From Bacteroidota bacterium (lineage in GTDB: Bacteria; Bacteroidota; Rhodothermia; Rhodothermales; UBA10348): a stretch of DNA of 64,000 nucleotides. Each line of letters opens with the position of its first letter. Position 1 is the stretch's first letter. Both the position numbers and the translations under genes were made by a program. Where the stretch lies: NCBI GenBank assembly GCA_022567305.1, contig JADFHF010000012.1, forward strand, positions 23,005-87,004. The letters run 5' to 3'. Under the pieces are notes generated by a model. It worked only from the letters and a program-made list of their open reading frames with translations, ran no database searches and was not told the DNA's origin. Shown in pieces: positions 18,103 to 28,126 of this stretch.

Positions 18103-18133
18103 ACAAAGACAAAAGGCCCGTCGACAGGCGAGT
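18103..18133 (-). terminator. Probable terminator of the aldolase gene
   Basis: On the minus strand GCCTG-TCGA-CGGGC (one G-T pair) is followed by CTTTTGTCTTT, 40 bp after the aldolase stop. The stem is short but the T-rich tail is good. Confidence 0.5.
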
Positions 18134-18172
18134 CTTTTCCCTTTCGATCGGTTACCGCGGGAGGCTCAACCG

Positions 18173-19252
18173 CTAGGCGATCGTAATACTTTCGTCTAGA
18201 TAAACATCCTGAATCGCATTCAGCAATTTGATCCCATCTCTCATCGGCTTCTGGAAGGCCTTACGTCCAGATATCAGTCCCGTACCCCCGGCCCGCTTAT
18301 TGATGACGGCCGTTTTCACGGCTTGCTGGAGATCGTTTGAACCGGACGCACCACCCGAATTGATGAGTCCGACACGGCCCATATATCCGTTGGCCACTTG
18401 GTAGCGGGTCAGGTCAATCGGATGGTCCGTGCTCAGTTCTGAATACATCAATTCGCTGTATTTTCCATACGATCCATTCCCCGAATTGAGCGCTGCGTAG
18501 CCTCCATTCTGTTCGGGCAGCTTCTGCTTCAAAATGTCAGCTTGAATCGTTGCACCGAGGTGATTGGCTTGTCCGGTCAGATCCGCACTGGATTCGTGAT
18601 TGACTCCGTCCACTTTGAACGCGGAATTTCGGACGTAGCACCAGAGTATCGTGGCCATCCCAAGTTCGTGGGCATGGGAGAACATTTCGGACACCTCGAC
18701 AATCTGTCGGCCGCTATCTTCAGATCCGAAATAAATGGTCGCACCGACGGCGACACAACCCATGTTCCACGCATCATCGATCTGAGCGAAAACGATCTGT
18801 TCGAACGAATTAGGATAGGTAAGAAGTTCGTTGTGGTTAAACTTCAGAATGAACGGGATCCTGTGCGCGAACTTTCGGGCCACAGAACCAAGTACGCCAA
18901 ACGTGGAGGCGACCGCATTGCAGCCGCCTTCAATGGCGAGTGTCACAATATTCTCCGGGTCGAAATAAATGGGATTCGGCGCAAACGATGCGCCTCCCGA
19001 GTGTTCGATCCCTTGATCAACCGGTAAAATGGAGACATACCCGGACCCTGCCAGCCTTCCATTCCCAAAAAGGGTTTGTAGGGACCGAAGAACACGCGGG
19101 TTGCGATCCGAATCCAGGAATACGCGATCTACGAAGTCGGGACCTGGTAGATGCAGGTCGTCTTTCGAAATGGTCGAACACGTATGGTCCAGTAGATAAG
19201 CGGCCTCATCTCCGAGTAATTCTGCTGTTTGAGATGCGATTACTTCCGCCAT
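18173..19252 (-). CDS. fbaB: Class I fructose-bisphosphate aldolase (FbaB/DhnA type)
   Basis: 359 aa. Cleaves fructose 1,6-bisphosphate to glyceraldehyde-3-phosphate and dihydroxyacetone phosphate through a Schiff-base lysine, in glycolysis and gluconeogenesis in the cytoplasm. Family segments run in order: [19 protein letters not shown] (74-92), [95 protein letters not shown] and [27 protein letters not shown] upstream of the ATG is a strong ribosome site. Monocistronic, with a terminator downstream. Confidence 0.95.
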   Translation of the reverse strand: MAEVIASQTAELLGDEAAYLLDHTCSTISKDDLHLPGPDFVDRVFLDSDRNPRVLRSLQTLFGNGRLAGSGYVSILPVDQGIEHSGGASFAPNPIYFDPENIVTLAIEGGCNAVASTFGVLGSVARKFAHRIPFILKFNHNELLTYPNSFEQIVFAQIDDAWNMGCVAVGATIYFGSEDSGRQIVEVSEMFSHAHELGMATILWCYVRNSAFKVDGVNHESSADLTGQANHLGATIQADILKQKLPEQNGGYAALNSGNGSYGKYSELMYSELSTDHPIDLTRYQVANGYMGRVGLINSGGASGSNDLQQAVKTAVINKRAGGTGLISGRKAFQKPMRDGIKLLNAIQDVYLDESITIA

Positions 19253-19314
19253 GAGGGATCCCTCCAGTTAAAATGCTTTGTTCTTATAACCTGAGTGGTC
19301 GGGGAGAAAAGAGT

Positions 19315-20409
19315 CTACTCCCGATAAAAAGTACGGTGCCCTGATCCATGAAGATTAACGCTTATTTCCTTTGGAATCGCACTGGGTTTCTCGAAGAATT
19401 TTGGTAATTCGTACGCCAGAAGAGGTGCCATCAACAGGCCCTTCGCACCCAGTCCGGTAAAGATCCAAACGTTGTGACTGCCAGGGAGTGGGCCAAGCAT
19501 TGGAAGGCGAATTTCAGGGACCGTTACCCGGATGCTTGCTCCCGCATCTGTTACTGTCGACCGCCTTAGAGACGGTATGAGCAGGCAGGCCTCCCTGTGA
19601 AGGTCTTTGATCACTTCCTCGGTCGGTTCGATTGTAGAGTACTTGTGCTCATAACTGCTGCCAACCACAATCCCCTTGTCGTCTCGAGCCAGATACGACC
19701 CCGAAGAAATAGCCACCGTTTGGGGCAAGTTGTCGCGGGATCTCAGCCGGATCCACTGGCCTTTGATCGGGTGGAGTCGGAGGGCGCGGAGTTCCGGAAA
19801 CTCGGTATACCCTTCGCCCAGGCACAGCAGGAGCCGCCGTGAAGTAAACTCCTCGTTTGATGAAAGCCGGACAGTCACTTGGTCTCCGGAGTCCTCCCAG
19901 CCCTGAATCGCACAGGCAGATTTTGATTCCGCACCTCTATCACATGCCGCGTGAACGAGAGTCTGGCAGAACGCCGGCATGGAAACCGCGCCGCCGGAGG
20001 TGACCTCCAGAACACCAAATTGAGTAAAGAGGTAGGGCCAGCGTTCGGCAGCACTTTCGGGCTCAAACCAGCGCCCATGATCCGGCCATTTCATCGACGC
20101 GTCTCTAAACTCAATCGCCTGCTCCTCGCTTCTTGCAGGTTTCCGTACGCCGGACGCTGAAAAATGACTTGAAGCCTTCGATTCAGCGAGCAAGCGATGA
20201 AAAGATTGCATGGCTTCTTCCATGCGCCAAACCGGTCGAGCTCGTCGTGCCATGAGCGGACTGATTAGACCGACAGGTACTCCGGAGGCTCCGCATCCGG
20301 GTTGCTCTGCATCCAGAATAAGGACCCGTTCATTTTCAGAAAGCACGAATGCCGCACACGATCCTGCAAGCCCGGACCCTGCGATAATCGTATCAAACGA
20401 ATGATTCAT
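19315..20409 (-). CDS. FAD-dependent amino-acid oxidase-type (DAO) oxidoreductase
   Basis: 364 aa from the ATG at 20409 (MNHSFDTIIAGSGLAGS), chosen because the dinucleotide-binding GxGxxG then lies at residues 10-15. The DAO-fold markers are VLILDAEQPGCGASG, LHPIKGQWIRLR and the C-terminal WIFTGLGAKGLLMAPLLA. The protein resembles the C-terminal oxidase half of MnmC and glycine oxidase; the PLMARRARPVW segment and GLGAKG fit the MnmC(C)/DadA group. Substrate is unassigned. It is divergent from thiO with about 100 bp between the starts, so the two FAD oxidases may share control. Confidence 0.75.
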   Translation of the reverse strand: MNHSFDTIIAGSGLAGSCAAFVLSENERVLILDAEQPGCGASGVPVGLISPLMARRARPVWRMEEAMQSFHRLLAESKASSHFSASGVRKPARSEEQAIEFRDASMKWPDHGRWFEPESAAERWPYLFTQFGVLEVTSGGAVSMPAFCQTLVHAACDRGAESKSACAIQGWEDSGDQVTVRLSSNEEFTSRRLLLCLGEGYTEFPELRALRLHPIKGQWIRLRSRDNLPQTVAISSGSYLARDDKGIVVGSSYEHKYSTIEPTEEVIKDLHREACLLIPSLRRSTVTDAGASIRVTVPEIRLPMLGPLPGSHNVWIFTGLGAKGLLMAPLLAYELPKFFEKPSAIPKEISVNLHGSGHRTFYRE

Positions 20410-20512
20410 GGGCACAATCGGCCTTCGCGAAACAAAATCGCGTCCATGCATTACGTTATGCTGGATTTGCGGAGATCATCAAGATAGGGTCGATAGGCGG
20501 AACGCCACTGAA

Positions 20513-21646
20513 ATGGACAAAAAGTCAATCATCATTGTTGGAGGCGGCATCATTGGGATGTCAATCGGCTGGGAATTGATTCGCCTGGGCCACGATGTGA
20601 CCATCGTAGAACGAGATCGCGTCGGCCGGGGAGCCTCCTGGATAGCCGGAGGAATGCTGTCGGCAAACGCGGAGGTGGGCTTTGAAGAAATGGAATTCTA
20701 TCGGATCTCGGCGGAGAGTCTTCGCAGGTGGCCCGAGTATGCCAAGATGCTTGAGAGAGAAAGCTCAAGGTCGGTTTGTTACCGGGATGAGGGCTCGATT
20801 ACGGTTGCGGACGATCGAGATAGCGCTGAAGCGCTCCGAAGAAGATTCGAATTCCAAGCTGAACACGGCCTGGATGTTCGATGGCTTTCCGCGGCCGAAG
20901 CGTTGGATCTGGAACCGTTCCTGGCTCCGGGACTGTCTGCAGCCGTTCATTCACCGCTGGATCATCAGGTCGACAATCGATGCGTACTCGATGCGCTTCG
21001 GGATCTGATCCTTGAGGGTGGGGGTCGCTTGGTGGAACTGTCTGCCGTTGTGGCTATTGTTCCAGACGACGTGGCTCCTTCTGTTGAGATCGACGGTCAG
21101 GACTCGATCGGGGGACATGTGGTTGTTGTCGCTGCAGGTGCTTGGTCGCGCCAGTTCAGTGGCATTGAGCCGGAGCATCTTCCTGCCGTACGACCCGTGA
21201 AGGGTCAAATCCTGGATCTAAAGGTTAAAGAGCCATTCAATCTGAAACACGTCATTCGCGGCCCTCAGGCCTACGTTATTCCGAAAGATGAGACGCGTGT
21301 TGTCGTAGGTGCTACGGAGGAGGAGATGGGCTTCGACGTTCAGGTAACGGCCGGCGGAGTATACAAGTTGTTGGAGGGTGCGTGGGAGATCGTTCCGGGG
21401 ATCTATGACCTTCCTCTTCTGCACGCCTATGCGGGTCTTCGGCCTGGCTCGAGAGACAATGAACCCATTGTCGGCTGGTCCGATGCGCCCGGTGTGTATT
21501 ATGCGAGTGGGCATTACAGAAACGGGGTTTTGCTAACACCCATTACCGCCCAGGAAGCAGCGCTGGAGATCGCGGAGAAAAATGATTCCGACTGGTTGAA
21601 GGGGTTTCGACCACAAAGATTACAGATGACCACCTCTACTGGGTAA
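20513..21646 (+). CDS. thiO: Glycine oxidase ThiO
   Basis: 377 aa from the ATG at 20513, preceded by AGGCGG; the open frame to 20408 would overlap the divergent gene. Oxidises glycine to the glycine imine (dehydroglycine) that ThiG uses to build the thiazole of thiamin; aerobic counterpart of ThiH. IIVGGGIIGMSIGWELIRLG (8-27) is the FAD site, GASWIAGGMLSANAE (about 41-55) the DAO-specific turn, VKGQILDLK and the C-terminal LRPGSRDNEPIVG, GHYRNGVLLTP complete the family. First gene of a five-gene thiamin operon. No TPP riboswitch was seen upstream. Confidence 0.92.
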   Translation: MDKKSIIIVGGGIIGMSIGWELIRLGHDVTIVERDRVGRGASWIAGGMLSANAEVGFEEMEFYRISAESLRRWPEYAKMLERESSRSVCYRDEGSITVADDRDSAEALRRRFEFQAEHGLDVRWLSAAEALDLEPFLAPGLSAAVHSPLDHQVDNRCVLDALRDLILEGGGRLVELSAVVAIVPDDVAPSVEIDGQDSIGGHVVVVAAGAWSRQFSGIEPEHLPAVRPVKGQILDLKVKEPFNLKHVIRGPQAYVIPKDETRVVVGATEEEMGFDVQVTAGGVYKLLEGAWEIVPGIYDLPLLHAYAGLRPGSRDNEPIVGWSDAPGVYYASGHYRNGVLLTPITAQEAALEIAEKNDSDWLKGFRPQRLQMTTSTG

Positions 21647-21650
21647 GCCA

Positions 21651-21866
21651 ATGACGATCGATATTGTGGTGAATGGAGACGAGAGTAGGGTCGAGAACGG
21701 ATCGACACTCGCGGATTTATTAGAATCCGTGAACATCGACATAGAAAATACTCGTGGAATCGCTGTGGCTGTCAACGACGAGATTATTCGGCGAACGGAT
21801 TGGAATAAGAGAGAACTCAACGCCGGTGATTCAGTCGAACTGGTAACGGCACGGCAGGGGGGATAG
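21651..21866 (+). CDS. thiS: Sulfur carrier protein ThiS
   Basis: 71 aa, ubiquitin-like, ending in the required Gly-Gly (TARQGG). Carries sulfur as a C-terminal thiocarboxylate for thiazole formation. [20 protein letters not shown] and [11 protein letters not shown] are typical. Starts 4 bp after thiO and is followed 17 bp later by thiG. ThiF, which adenylates ThiS, is not in the window. Confidence 0.92.
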   Translation: MTIDIVVNGDESRVENGSTLADLLESVNIDIENTRGIAVAVNDEIIRRTDWNKRELNAGDSVELVTARQGG

Positions 21867-21883
21867 GACGAGGGCAAAAGCGC

Positions 21884-22729
21884 ATGGAACAGGTAAAAGA
21901 GGTTCAAATACCGGTGGCACCTGATTCGCGTGGCACCGATGCGAAGCCATTCGTTGATATCTGGTCGATCGGATCTATCGAACTCAGATCCAGACTTCTG
22001 TTGGGGACGAGCGGTTACCCCAATCCCGCCGTTATGCTGGAATCTCTCGCAGCCTCCGAAACACAACTGGTCACCGTCGCCATCCGGCGCGTAGATATTC
22101 GCGACCGCTCGGATGAGAGTTTGTTGGAATTACTGTCTCGACTGCCGGTTCACGTGTTGCCCAATACGGCGGGCTGTTATACGGCCAAAGAAGCGGTCCT
22201 GGTTGCTGAGTTGGCTCGGGAGGTTCTCGAGACCGATCTCGTGAAGTTAGAGGTAATCGGAGATGATGAGACGTTGTTGCCGGATGTCGAACAGCTCCTT
22301 CAGGCAGCCAAGACATTGATTGATGCCGGATTCGAGGTTCTGGCGTATACGAATGACGATCCGATCACCTGCAGAAAGCTGGCAGATCTGGGATGCGCAG
22401 CCGTGATGCCACTTGCATCACCCATTGGCAGCGGAATGGGATTGATGAACCCATACAATCTGCAGTTGATACGAGATATCATTTCAGACACCCCGCTCGT
22501 CGTCGATGCCGGAATTGGAACAGCGAGTGACGCCACGCTGGCCATGGAACTGGGGTATGATGGGGTTCTCATTAACACCGCGGTGACCAAAGCAAAACAC
22601 CCTGTTCAAATGGCTGCAGCCATGCGAAACGCCGTTCAAGCCGGGCGACTCGCACATCTGGCGGGCCGAATTCCACGACGATTTTACGCTGCAGCCTCGT
22701 CTCCGATGGAGGGGAGGGTTGGCCAGTGA
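21884..22729 (+). CDS. thiG: Thiazole synthase ThiG
   Basis: 281 aa TIM-barrel enzyme that condenses 1-deoxy-xylulose 5-phosphate, dehydroglycine and ThiS thiocarboxylate. Motifs: [52 protein letters not shown] (with the Schiff-base lysine in VKLE), [35 protein letters not shown] and [17 protein letters not shown]. The N-terminus is about 20 residues longer than average. Stop overlaps the next gene's GTG. Confidence 0.95.
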   Translation: MEQVKEVQIPVAPDSRGTDAKPFVDIWSIGSIELRSRLLLGTSGYPNPAVMLESLAASETQLVTVAIRRVDIRDRSDESLLELLSRLPVHVLPNTAGCYTAKEAVLVAELAREVLETDLVKLEVIGDDETLLPDVEQLLQAAKTLIDAGFEVLAYTNDDPITCRKLADLGCAAVMPLASPIGSGMGLMNPYNLQLIRDIISDTPLVVDAGIGTASDATLAMELGYDGVLINTAVTKAKHPVQMAAAMRNAVQAGRLAHLAGRIPRRFYAAASSPMEGRVGQ

Positions 22730-23364
22730 ATCCGCGCGGATTGCTTCCAAAACTTCTTCTCATCGGCAATCGATTTACGGATCCCGATGTCGGTTCTAGG
22801 ATTGTAGAAGCCGTCAAGTGCGGGGTTCCATGGGTGCAACTCCGGGACCATGATGCGGATACGGCTACTTTTCTTCACACCGCCAAATCCCTTGTCGAGT
22901 CCTTACGGGCGGTAAGATCCGATCTGCTGATCTCCATCAATTCGCGAGTCGCAGTGGCCGAAAAACTTCAATGTGCCGTTCATTTGCGGTTTAGCGGACC
23001 ACAGGTTGATGCGGCCAGAACACTTATTCCGGAAGGGCTTCCCGTGGGTATTTCCGTCCATACGTTTTCGGAAATTGAACACACCGCATCTGATTATTTA
23101 ATCTGGAGTCCTGTTTTCGAGACGAAAAGCAAACCCGGTCATCAGGGGACGGGGCTTGACGCGCTGTCACAAGTCTGCGAGTTAGCCTCTCCAATCCCCG
23201 TAATTGCGATGGGAGGTGTCACGCCTGACACGGTAGAGGTCTGTTTGGCTTCGAAAGCCTATGGTGTCTCCGTCCTCTCGGGAATTCTAGACGCGGACGA
23301 CATCCACGCCTCCGTGAACGCCTATCGCGACGCCCTTCATTTGGAGGTCGTCGGGCATGGGTGA
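22726..23364 (+). CDS. ThiE/TenI-family protein, probably the TenI-type thiazole tautomerase
   Basis: 212 aa TIM barrel starting with a GTG that overlaps the thiG TGA. The scaffold is shared by ThiE (thiamin-phosphate synthase) and Ten[48 protein letters not shown] and IAMGGVTPD. Two ThiE-diagnostic spots are altered: INDR(V)D is INSRVAVAE, and GVHLGQxD is AVHLRFSG. ThiE's first-strand QLREK Lys is a His here (QLRDH). Loss of these pyrimidine-diphosphate and Mg contacts is how TenI tautomerases differ. I therefore favour the TenI activity (rearrangement of the thiazole product of ThiG), with ThiE elsewhere. Confidence 0.7.
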   Translation: MNPRGLLPKLLLIGNRFTDPDVGSRIVEAVKCGVPWVQLRDHDADTATFLHTAKSLVESLRAVRSDLLISINSRVAVAEKLQCAVHLRFSGPQVDAARTLIPEGLPVGISVHTFSEIEHTASDYLIWSPVFETKSKPGHQGTGLDALSQVCELASPIPVIAMGGVTPDTVEVCLASKAYGVSVLSGILDADDIHASVNAYRDALHLEVVGHG

Positions 23365-24178
23365 AGTAAAAGTATGCTTGACCATTGCCGGGAGTGATTC
23401 GGGCGGTGGCGCTGGAATTCAGGCGGACATCAAATCGATGCAGGCAAACGGAGTATTCGCGACGTCTGTTCTAACGGCGATTACGGCACAGAATACGCGT
23501 GAAGTCACAGATGCGCTCGAGCTACCCGTTGAACTGATTCGATCTCAGATCGACGCGGTGTTCGACGATTTTCAGATCTCTGCGACCAAGACCGGCATGC
23601 TATCATCGGTAGAGGTTATCGAAACGGTTGCCGAGAGCGTGTCCGAACGAAACATCAGCCCGCTCGTCGTGGATCCGGTGATGATCTCGAAAAGCGGCTT
23701 CAAATTGTTGAAAGATGACGCTGTGGATGTGCTGAAGACCGTGCTGTTACCACTAGCGACTCTCGTAACACCCAACGCACACGAGGCAGCTTTGCTAACC
23801 GGTTTTCCGGTCGAGACAGAAGAGGACGCGCGAAAGGCGGCTGAGGCGATTGCTGGGATGGGTCCGGGTGCTGTTCTGGTGAAAGGTGGGCATCTCGAGA
23901 AAGAAGAGGAGGCCGTCGATGTGCTCTTCGATGGGACGGAGTTTCATTCCTTCCGAGAGGATCGGATCGACACGCCGCACACACACGGCACGGGCTGTAC
24001 ATACGCAGCCGCTATCACGGCGAATCTGGCCAAAGGCTATCCGTTGCGCGTCGCGGTGGCTCGGTCTAAACTGTACGTGACGAAAGCGATCCGAGCCGGA
24101 CTTCCGCTGGGATCCGGCCACGGCCCCACGGATCATTTCTACTATCTGCGCCGAAGGACCGAGTTTCCTTTCAGCTGA
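23357..24178 (+). CDS. thiD: Hydroxymethylpyrimidine / phosphomethylpyrimidine kinase ThiD
   Basis: 273 aa ribokinase-fold enzyme that phosphorylates HMP and HMP-P to HMP-PP, the pyrimidine half of thiamin. Motifs: TIAGSDSGGGAGIQADIKSM (9-28), TAITAQNT, TKTGMLSS, PLVVDPVMISKSG, VTPNAHEAALLTG, VLVKGGHL and the catalytic THGTGCTYAAAI. The ATG overlaps the end of the preceding gene by 8 bp. Last gene of the thiamin operon. Confidence 0.95.
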   Translation: MGEVKVCLTIAGSDSGGGAGIQADIKSMQANGVFATSVLTAITAQNTREVTDALELPVELIRSQIDAVFDDFQISATKTGMLSSVEVIETVAESVSERNISPLVVDPVMISKSGFKLLKDDAVDVLKTVLLPLATLVTPNAHEAALLTGFPVETEEDARKAAEAIAGMGPGAVLVKGGHLEKEEEAVDVLFDGTEFHSFREDRIDTPHTHGTGCTYAAAITANLAKGYPLRVAVARSKLYVTKAIRAGLPLGSGHGPTDHFYYLRRRTEFPFS

Positions 24179-24334
24179 TATTCGAGTTGTATCGTCTGCT
24201 TTTTACGTTTTCCAATCTTGGGCTCAAAGGGATCTGTCGTGCCATGTAACGATCTTTCTTATACTAATCCCGATATACATTCGTTATCTCGGGACGCCTC
24301 TAAGCCCGAATTTCAGACCTGAACCCAGAACATC

Positions 24335-26755
24335 ATGCTTCGCAACTATCTGCGCACGGCCCTGCGCGTTCTCCGCCGGCATCCCAGCTACACAGCGATC
24401 AACCTTGCTGGGTTGTCGATCGGAATCGCCGCTTCGTTCCTGCTTCTGCTCTTCGTCAAGAACGAGATCACTTTTGACCAGAAGCACGAGAATGCCGACC
24501 GAATCTATCGAGCGTGGGTACTGGAGGATTACGGCGAAGATCAGCAATTTTTCAATACGACGACACCTGTACCGCTGGGTCCGGGTCTCCAGGCAAATCT
24601 CCCCGAAATCGAAACGTTTGTTCGTTTTGATCGATTGACCAATACCGTAAGAAAGGGAGATACGAGCCTGAATGAGACGCTCTTCATGGTCGACCCGGAG
24701 TTTCTGTCGGTGTTCGATTTCCCCGCAATACTCGGCAATCCAGAACAGATGTTCACGAATCCGAACGCGATCGTGCTTACGGAGTCGGCCGCAAGACGGT
24801 ATTTCGAAAACGACAATCCGGTGGGTGAAACACTCACGATTGAGTTCGGTGAAGACCTGAGAGAATTCGAGGTTACGGGGGTGCTGGCAGACGTCCCGGA
24901 AAATTCAAGTCTTCAATTTGAAATGCTCCTATCGTACGCGGTTACCGACTGGTTTTACTCGGATCGGATGAAGCAGGCATGGATGAACGTGAGTCCGGAA
25001 ACGTATGTGATGCTCAGAGAGGGAGTAGAAATTTCGAATGTGGAAGCCAAACTGCCGGCAGTTGTAAATCAGCTTTTGGGTGATCGAGTGGAAGAGGGTC
25101 AGTACCAGGTAGGCTTGCAACCGCTGCTGGATATTCACATGAATCCGGAAATACCACAGGGATATGCTCCGGTTATTAATCCATTCTACGTTCGCATTTT
25201 ACTCGGCGTAGCTCTTCTGATCCTGGCGATCGCCTGCATCAATTTCGTTACGCTGACCATCAGCCGATCTACTGCACGTTCCCGGGAGATTGGAATCCGA
25301 AAAGTAGTCGGTGCCGGTCGATCTCAACTGATGCGCCAATATTGGGGAGAAGCGATGCTCATGACGGGAATCTCGATTGGGATAGGATTGGTCCTCGCCC
25401 GCGCCCTGCTGCCCGCCTTCAACGAGCTAAGCACCAAAAGTCTTTCCTTGACATTCGAGCCAATAACCCTGGTGATGATCCTGGGACTCTTCGGTGTCAT
25501 CAGTTTGGTGGCGGGTCTATACCCCGCCGTCGTTCTATCAGGGTTAAATCCACACCACGCTCTCTACGGTAAGTCGGACGCCAGATTAAATCGAGGCCGG
25601 TTGCGTAAGGGCCTCGTCGTCATTCAGTTCAGCTTGGCCATTCTTCTGATGGTCAGCACATTTGTGATGGGAAATCAATTGCGCTTTCTCGAGAACAAGG
25701 ATCTGGGCTTCACCCCCGAGTCGGTTTTGGTTATTCCGACAGAGATTCGTCAGTCGAACGCCAACGATTTAGTCGAACGACTTCGATTCGCAACAGCAGG
25801 GAATGACGAGGTAATATCTCTTACGTCATCCATGATGTTATTCGATATAAATGGATGGGGGAGAATTGGTTACAATGCAACGGACGGCACATACAAGCGA
25901 TTCTACACAAATGTCATCGACCACGAATTTGTGGAGACACTCGGGCTTCGATTGAAGGAAGGAAGGGATTTCAGCCCGGATCAGCCAGGCGACCTTGAGC
26001 GGGGGATGTTGATCAATGAGTCCTTTGCCCGAGCGTACGGCTGGGAAGATCCTCTCTCAGAGACGATACCCGGAAATTTCGACGAGCATGAAATTATTGG
26101 TGTGGTCGAAGATTTTCACTATGCCTCGCTTCATACCGACATACAACCTGCCGTAATGGTGGTGAACAGCAATGTCGCGTTTTCGGGCGCGTCCGATTTT
26201 GACTACGGAGCCTCAACGGCGGCAAAAATTGCCATACGCATCAGAACCGACGATCTTCAGTCGACCATCAAGAATCTGGAGATCGCATGGGCGGAGGCGG
26301 CTCCGGATTTGCCATTCTCTTATTCGTTTCTGGATGATTCGATTTCGTCCCAGTATGTCCAGGAAGAGCGACTTTCAGACGTGACGATGCTCGGAGCCTT
26401 GCTCGCCATATTCACGGCCGGACTGGGGTTATTCGGCCTGGCGGCGATGTCAGTGGCCCGCCGCACGAAGGAGATCGGGTTGAGAAAAGTGCTTGGAGCT
26501 AGTATCACGACGATCGTGCAACTCTTCATCCGGGAGTTCAGTCTGCTAATGGGAATCGCGTTCGTCCTGGCTGTGCCGCTCGCGTACTTCGGGATGAATG
26601 AATGGTTGGAGGCGTTCGCTTATCGGGCCAGCATTGGTGTTCTTCCATTCGTTTTGGCCGGTATTGGAGCCGCACTGGTCATGTGGGTGGCCGTGGGATT
26701 TCAGTCCCTCAGAGCCGCACTCGCGAATCCCGTGGACGCGCTCAGGGACGAATAG
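24335..26755 (+). CDS. ABC transporter permease, FtsX/MacB type
   Basis: 806 aa. N-terminal MLRNYLRTALRVLRRHPSYTAINLAGLSIG is the signature of the large Bacteroidota/Rhodothermota permeases with two MacB-type periplasmic domains and two FtsX cores. First helix near 23-42; a periplasmic domain follows (45-280), then three helices (about 290-400), a second helix pair with periplasmic loop (430-680), and a last FtsX core with RRTKEIGLRKVLGASITTIVQLF. RSREIGIRKVVGAGRSQLMRQY in the first core is the paired copy. No ATPase gene is adjacent, so it uses one encoded elsewhere. Substrate unknown; such systems often export peptides, drugs or lipoproteins. Confidence 0.88.
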   Translation: MLRNYLRTALRVLRRHPSYTAINLAGLSIGIAASFLLLLFVKNEITFDQKHENADRIYRAWVLEDYGEDQQFFNTTTPVPLGPGLQANLPEIETFVRFDRLTNTVRKGDTSLNETLFMVDPEFLSVFDFPAILGNPEQMFTNPNAIVLTESAARRYFENDNPVGETLTIEFGEDLREFEVTGVLADVPENSSLQFEMLLSYAVTDWFYSDRMKQAWMNVSPETYVMLREGVEISNVEAKLPAVVNQLLGDRVEEGQYQVGLQPLLDIHMNPEIPQGYAPVINPFYVRILLGVALLILAIACINFVTLTISRSTARSREIGIRKVVGAGRSQLMRQYWGEAMLMTGISIGIGLVLARALLPAFNELSTKSLSLTFEPITLVMILGLFGVISLVAGLYPAVVLSGLNPHHALYGKSDARLNRGRLRKGLVVIQFSLAILLMVSTFVMGNQLRFLENKDLGFTPESVLVIPTEIRQSNANDLVERLRFATAGNDEVISLTSSMMLFDINGWGRIGYNATDGTYKRFYTNVIDHEFVETLGLRLKEGRDFSPDQPGDLERGMLINESFARAYGWEDPLSETIPGNFDEHEIIGVVEDFHYASLHTDIQPAVMVVNSNVAFSGASDFDYGASTAAKIAIRIRTDDLQSTIKNLEIAWAEAAPDLPFSYSFLDDSISSQYVQEERLSDVTMLGALLAIFTAGLGLFGLAAMSVARRTKEIGLRKVLGASITTIVQLFIREFSLLMGIAFVLAVPLAYFGMNEWLEAFAYRASIGVLPFVLAGIGAALVMWVAVGFQSLRAALANPVDALRDE

Positions 26756-26764
26756 ACATACCCG

Positions 26765-28024
26765 CTAACGACCAATTTCCAACGGGATATCCCAATGAAA
26801 GTGGTTGTTCTCCTTGTAGATAACACCGTCGCGCATGACGAAGTGGACACCATGGATGGCCATGATATCGTCGAGAGGGTTCTCAGAAACTGCGACGATA
26901 TCGGCCGCAAGGCCTTCGCGGAGCACCCCACGCTCTTCTAATATGCCGAGTAACTCGGCGCCGTTAACGGTCATCATCTTCAGGATGTAGGACGCCGGGA
27001 TTTCGGCTTCGACGTAACTTTCCAGAAATTCCAGGGTGAGTGATCCGCGTGTTTCACCGTCCCGGTACCACGTCTCGTCCGTTCCGAATGCCATCGGAGT
27101 GCCAATTCGAAACGCCCTCCGAATTCGGTCGATACGTACGTCATATGCACGGGGTGATCGCTCGCGCGGAAAATCCGTACCGACCAGATATACGTGCCGA
27201 TCCTTCATAAGCTGGAGAATATCGTCCGACAGGTAGCTGCCGTGCTCAATGGACGCGACTCCAGCCATGATGGCGCTTCTGGCCGTATCGTCCCAATACG
27301 CATGGGCAGCGACCTTGATATTCATTCGAGACGCTTCGTCGACAGCGGCTCGTATGTCGTTCTCTGTATAAACATACGGCTGATTGTCAACGATCAGCTT
27401 GATAACCTTGGCTCCGAAATGAACGTTTTGCCGGACAGCCTTACGAAGCTCCTCCGGAGTATCCGCAAAAAAATATTCCGGTTCTGCCAGATCAGGTTTT
27501 TCCGGTTGCAAGTGGAACTGGCCCCCAAACGGCGCAATGAGGCGACCTGAGTTGATAATCTTGGGACCCGGAATCCATCCCTCTTCGATCGCACGACGAA
27601 GATCGGTATCGGCATAATTACCGGCATTCCCGACGTCACGTATCGTCGTGAAACCAGTTTCGAGCATGGATCTCGAATTGGTGACTCCCTGAATAGCGCG
27701 ATAAGGAGTGGGCTCCAGAAGAGTCGTGAAGTAGTACGCCCCGAAATCTCTCCTCGCCTGACGCGTAAGTGCCATGTGAGTGTGCGATTCTATCAAGCCC
27801 GGGAGGACATATGAATCGCTGAGATCAACGACACGAGCATCAGCTGGGATGTCGACGTCTTCGCCCATCGCACTGATGATACCGTCCGTGACCAATATGA
27901 TTTGGTTGTCGCGGATCGTGCTCGATTCCACGTCCACCACGTGACCGGCCCGTATAACGACATTTTGTGCTGCCGAGGCCGAGATGATGAAACAAAGTGC
28001 GACGAGGGAAAGAAAGGTCTTCAT
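26765..28024 (-). CDS. Exported metal-dependent amidohydrolase (imidazolonepropionase/prolidase-like)
   Basis: 419 aa from the ATG at 28024, giving a clean signal peptide (MKTFLSLVALCFIISASAAQN). The TIM-barrel metal site is visible: HTH in ESHTHM (about 80), the possible carbamylated Lys in AKVIKLIVD, His in VAAHAYWDD, His in IEHGSYLSD and the catalytic Asp in AFGTDETW. Tail NPLDDIMAIHGVHFVMRDG is standard. These secreted amidohydrolases cleave amide or dipeptide bonds; substrate unassigned. Convergent with the permease (9 bp apart) and divergent from the ArsR gene, sharing a 111-bp promoter region. Confidence 0.85.
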   Translation of the reverse strand: MKTFLSLVALCFIISASAAQNVVIRAGHVVDVESSTIRDNQIILVTDGIISAMGEDVDIPADARVVDLSDSYVLPGLIESHTHMALTRQARRDFGAYYFTTLLEPTPYRAIQGVTNSRSMLETGFTTIRDVGNAGNYADTDLRRAIEEGWIPGPKIINSGRLIAPFGGQFHLQPEKPDLAEPEYFFADTPEELRKAVRQNVHFGAKVIKLIVDNQPYVYTENDIRAAVDEASRMNIKVAAHAYWDDTARSAIMAGVASIEHGSYLSDDILQLMKDRHVYLVGTDFPRERSPRAYDVRIDRIRRAFRIGTPMAFGTDETWYRDGETRGSLTLEFLESYVEAEIPASYILKMMTVNGAELLGILEERGVLREGLAADIVAVSENPLDDIMAIHGVHFVMRDGVIYKENNHFHWDIPLEIGR

Positions 28025-28097
28025 ATCGGTCACCATTCGGGTGGGAATTAAGGATGGGCCTGAGGTAGGGAATCATAGTAACAGATTCTCTTATCAC

Positions 28098-28126
28098 TTG
28101 ACAACCCTCGGGCAATTGATTATAAT
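28098..28126 (+). promoter_or_regulatory. Perfect sigma-70 consensus promoter TTGACA-N17-TATAAT of the arsR-type gene
   Basis: TTGACA at 28098-28103 and TATAAT at 28121-28126 with exactly 17 bp between. The predicted start of transcription (about 28133-28134) lies only 2-3 bases before the ATG at 28136, so the message is almost leaderless. A perfect palindrome follows immediately. Confidence 0.85.

Noticed and set aside
20410..20512. TPP riboswitch upstream of thiO
   Set aside because: Only about 100 bp between divergent starts and no CTGAGA core or conserved helices.
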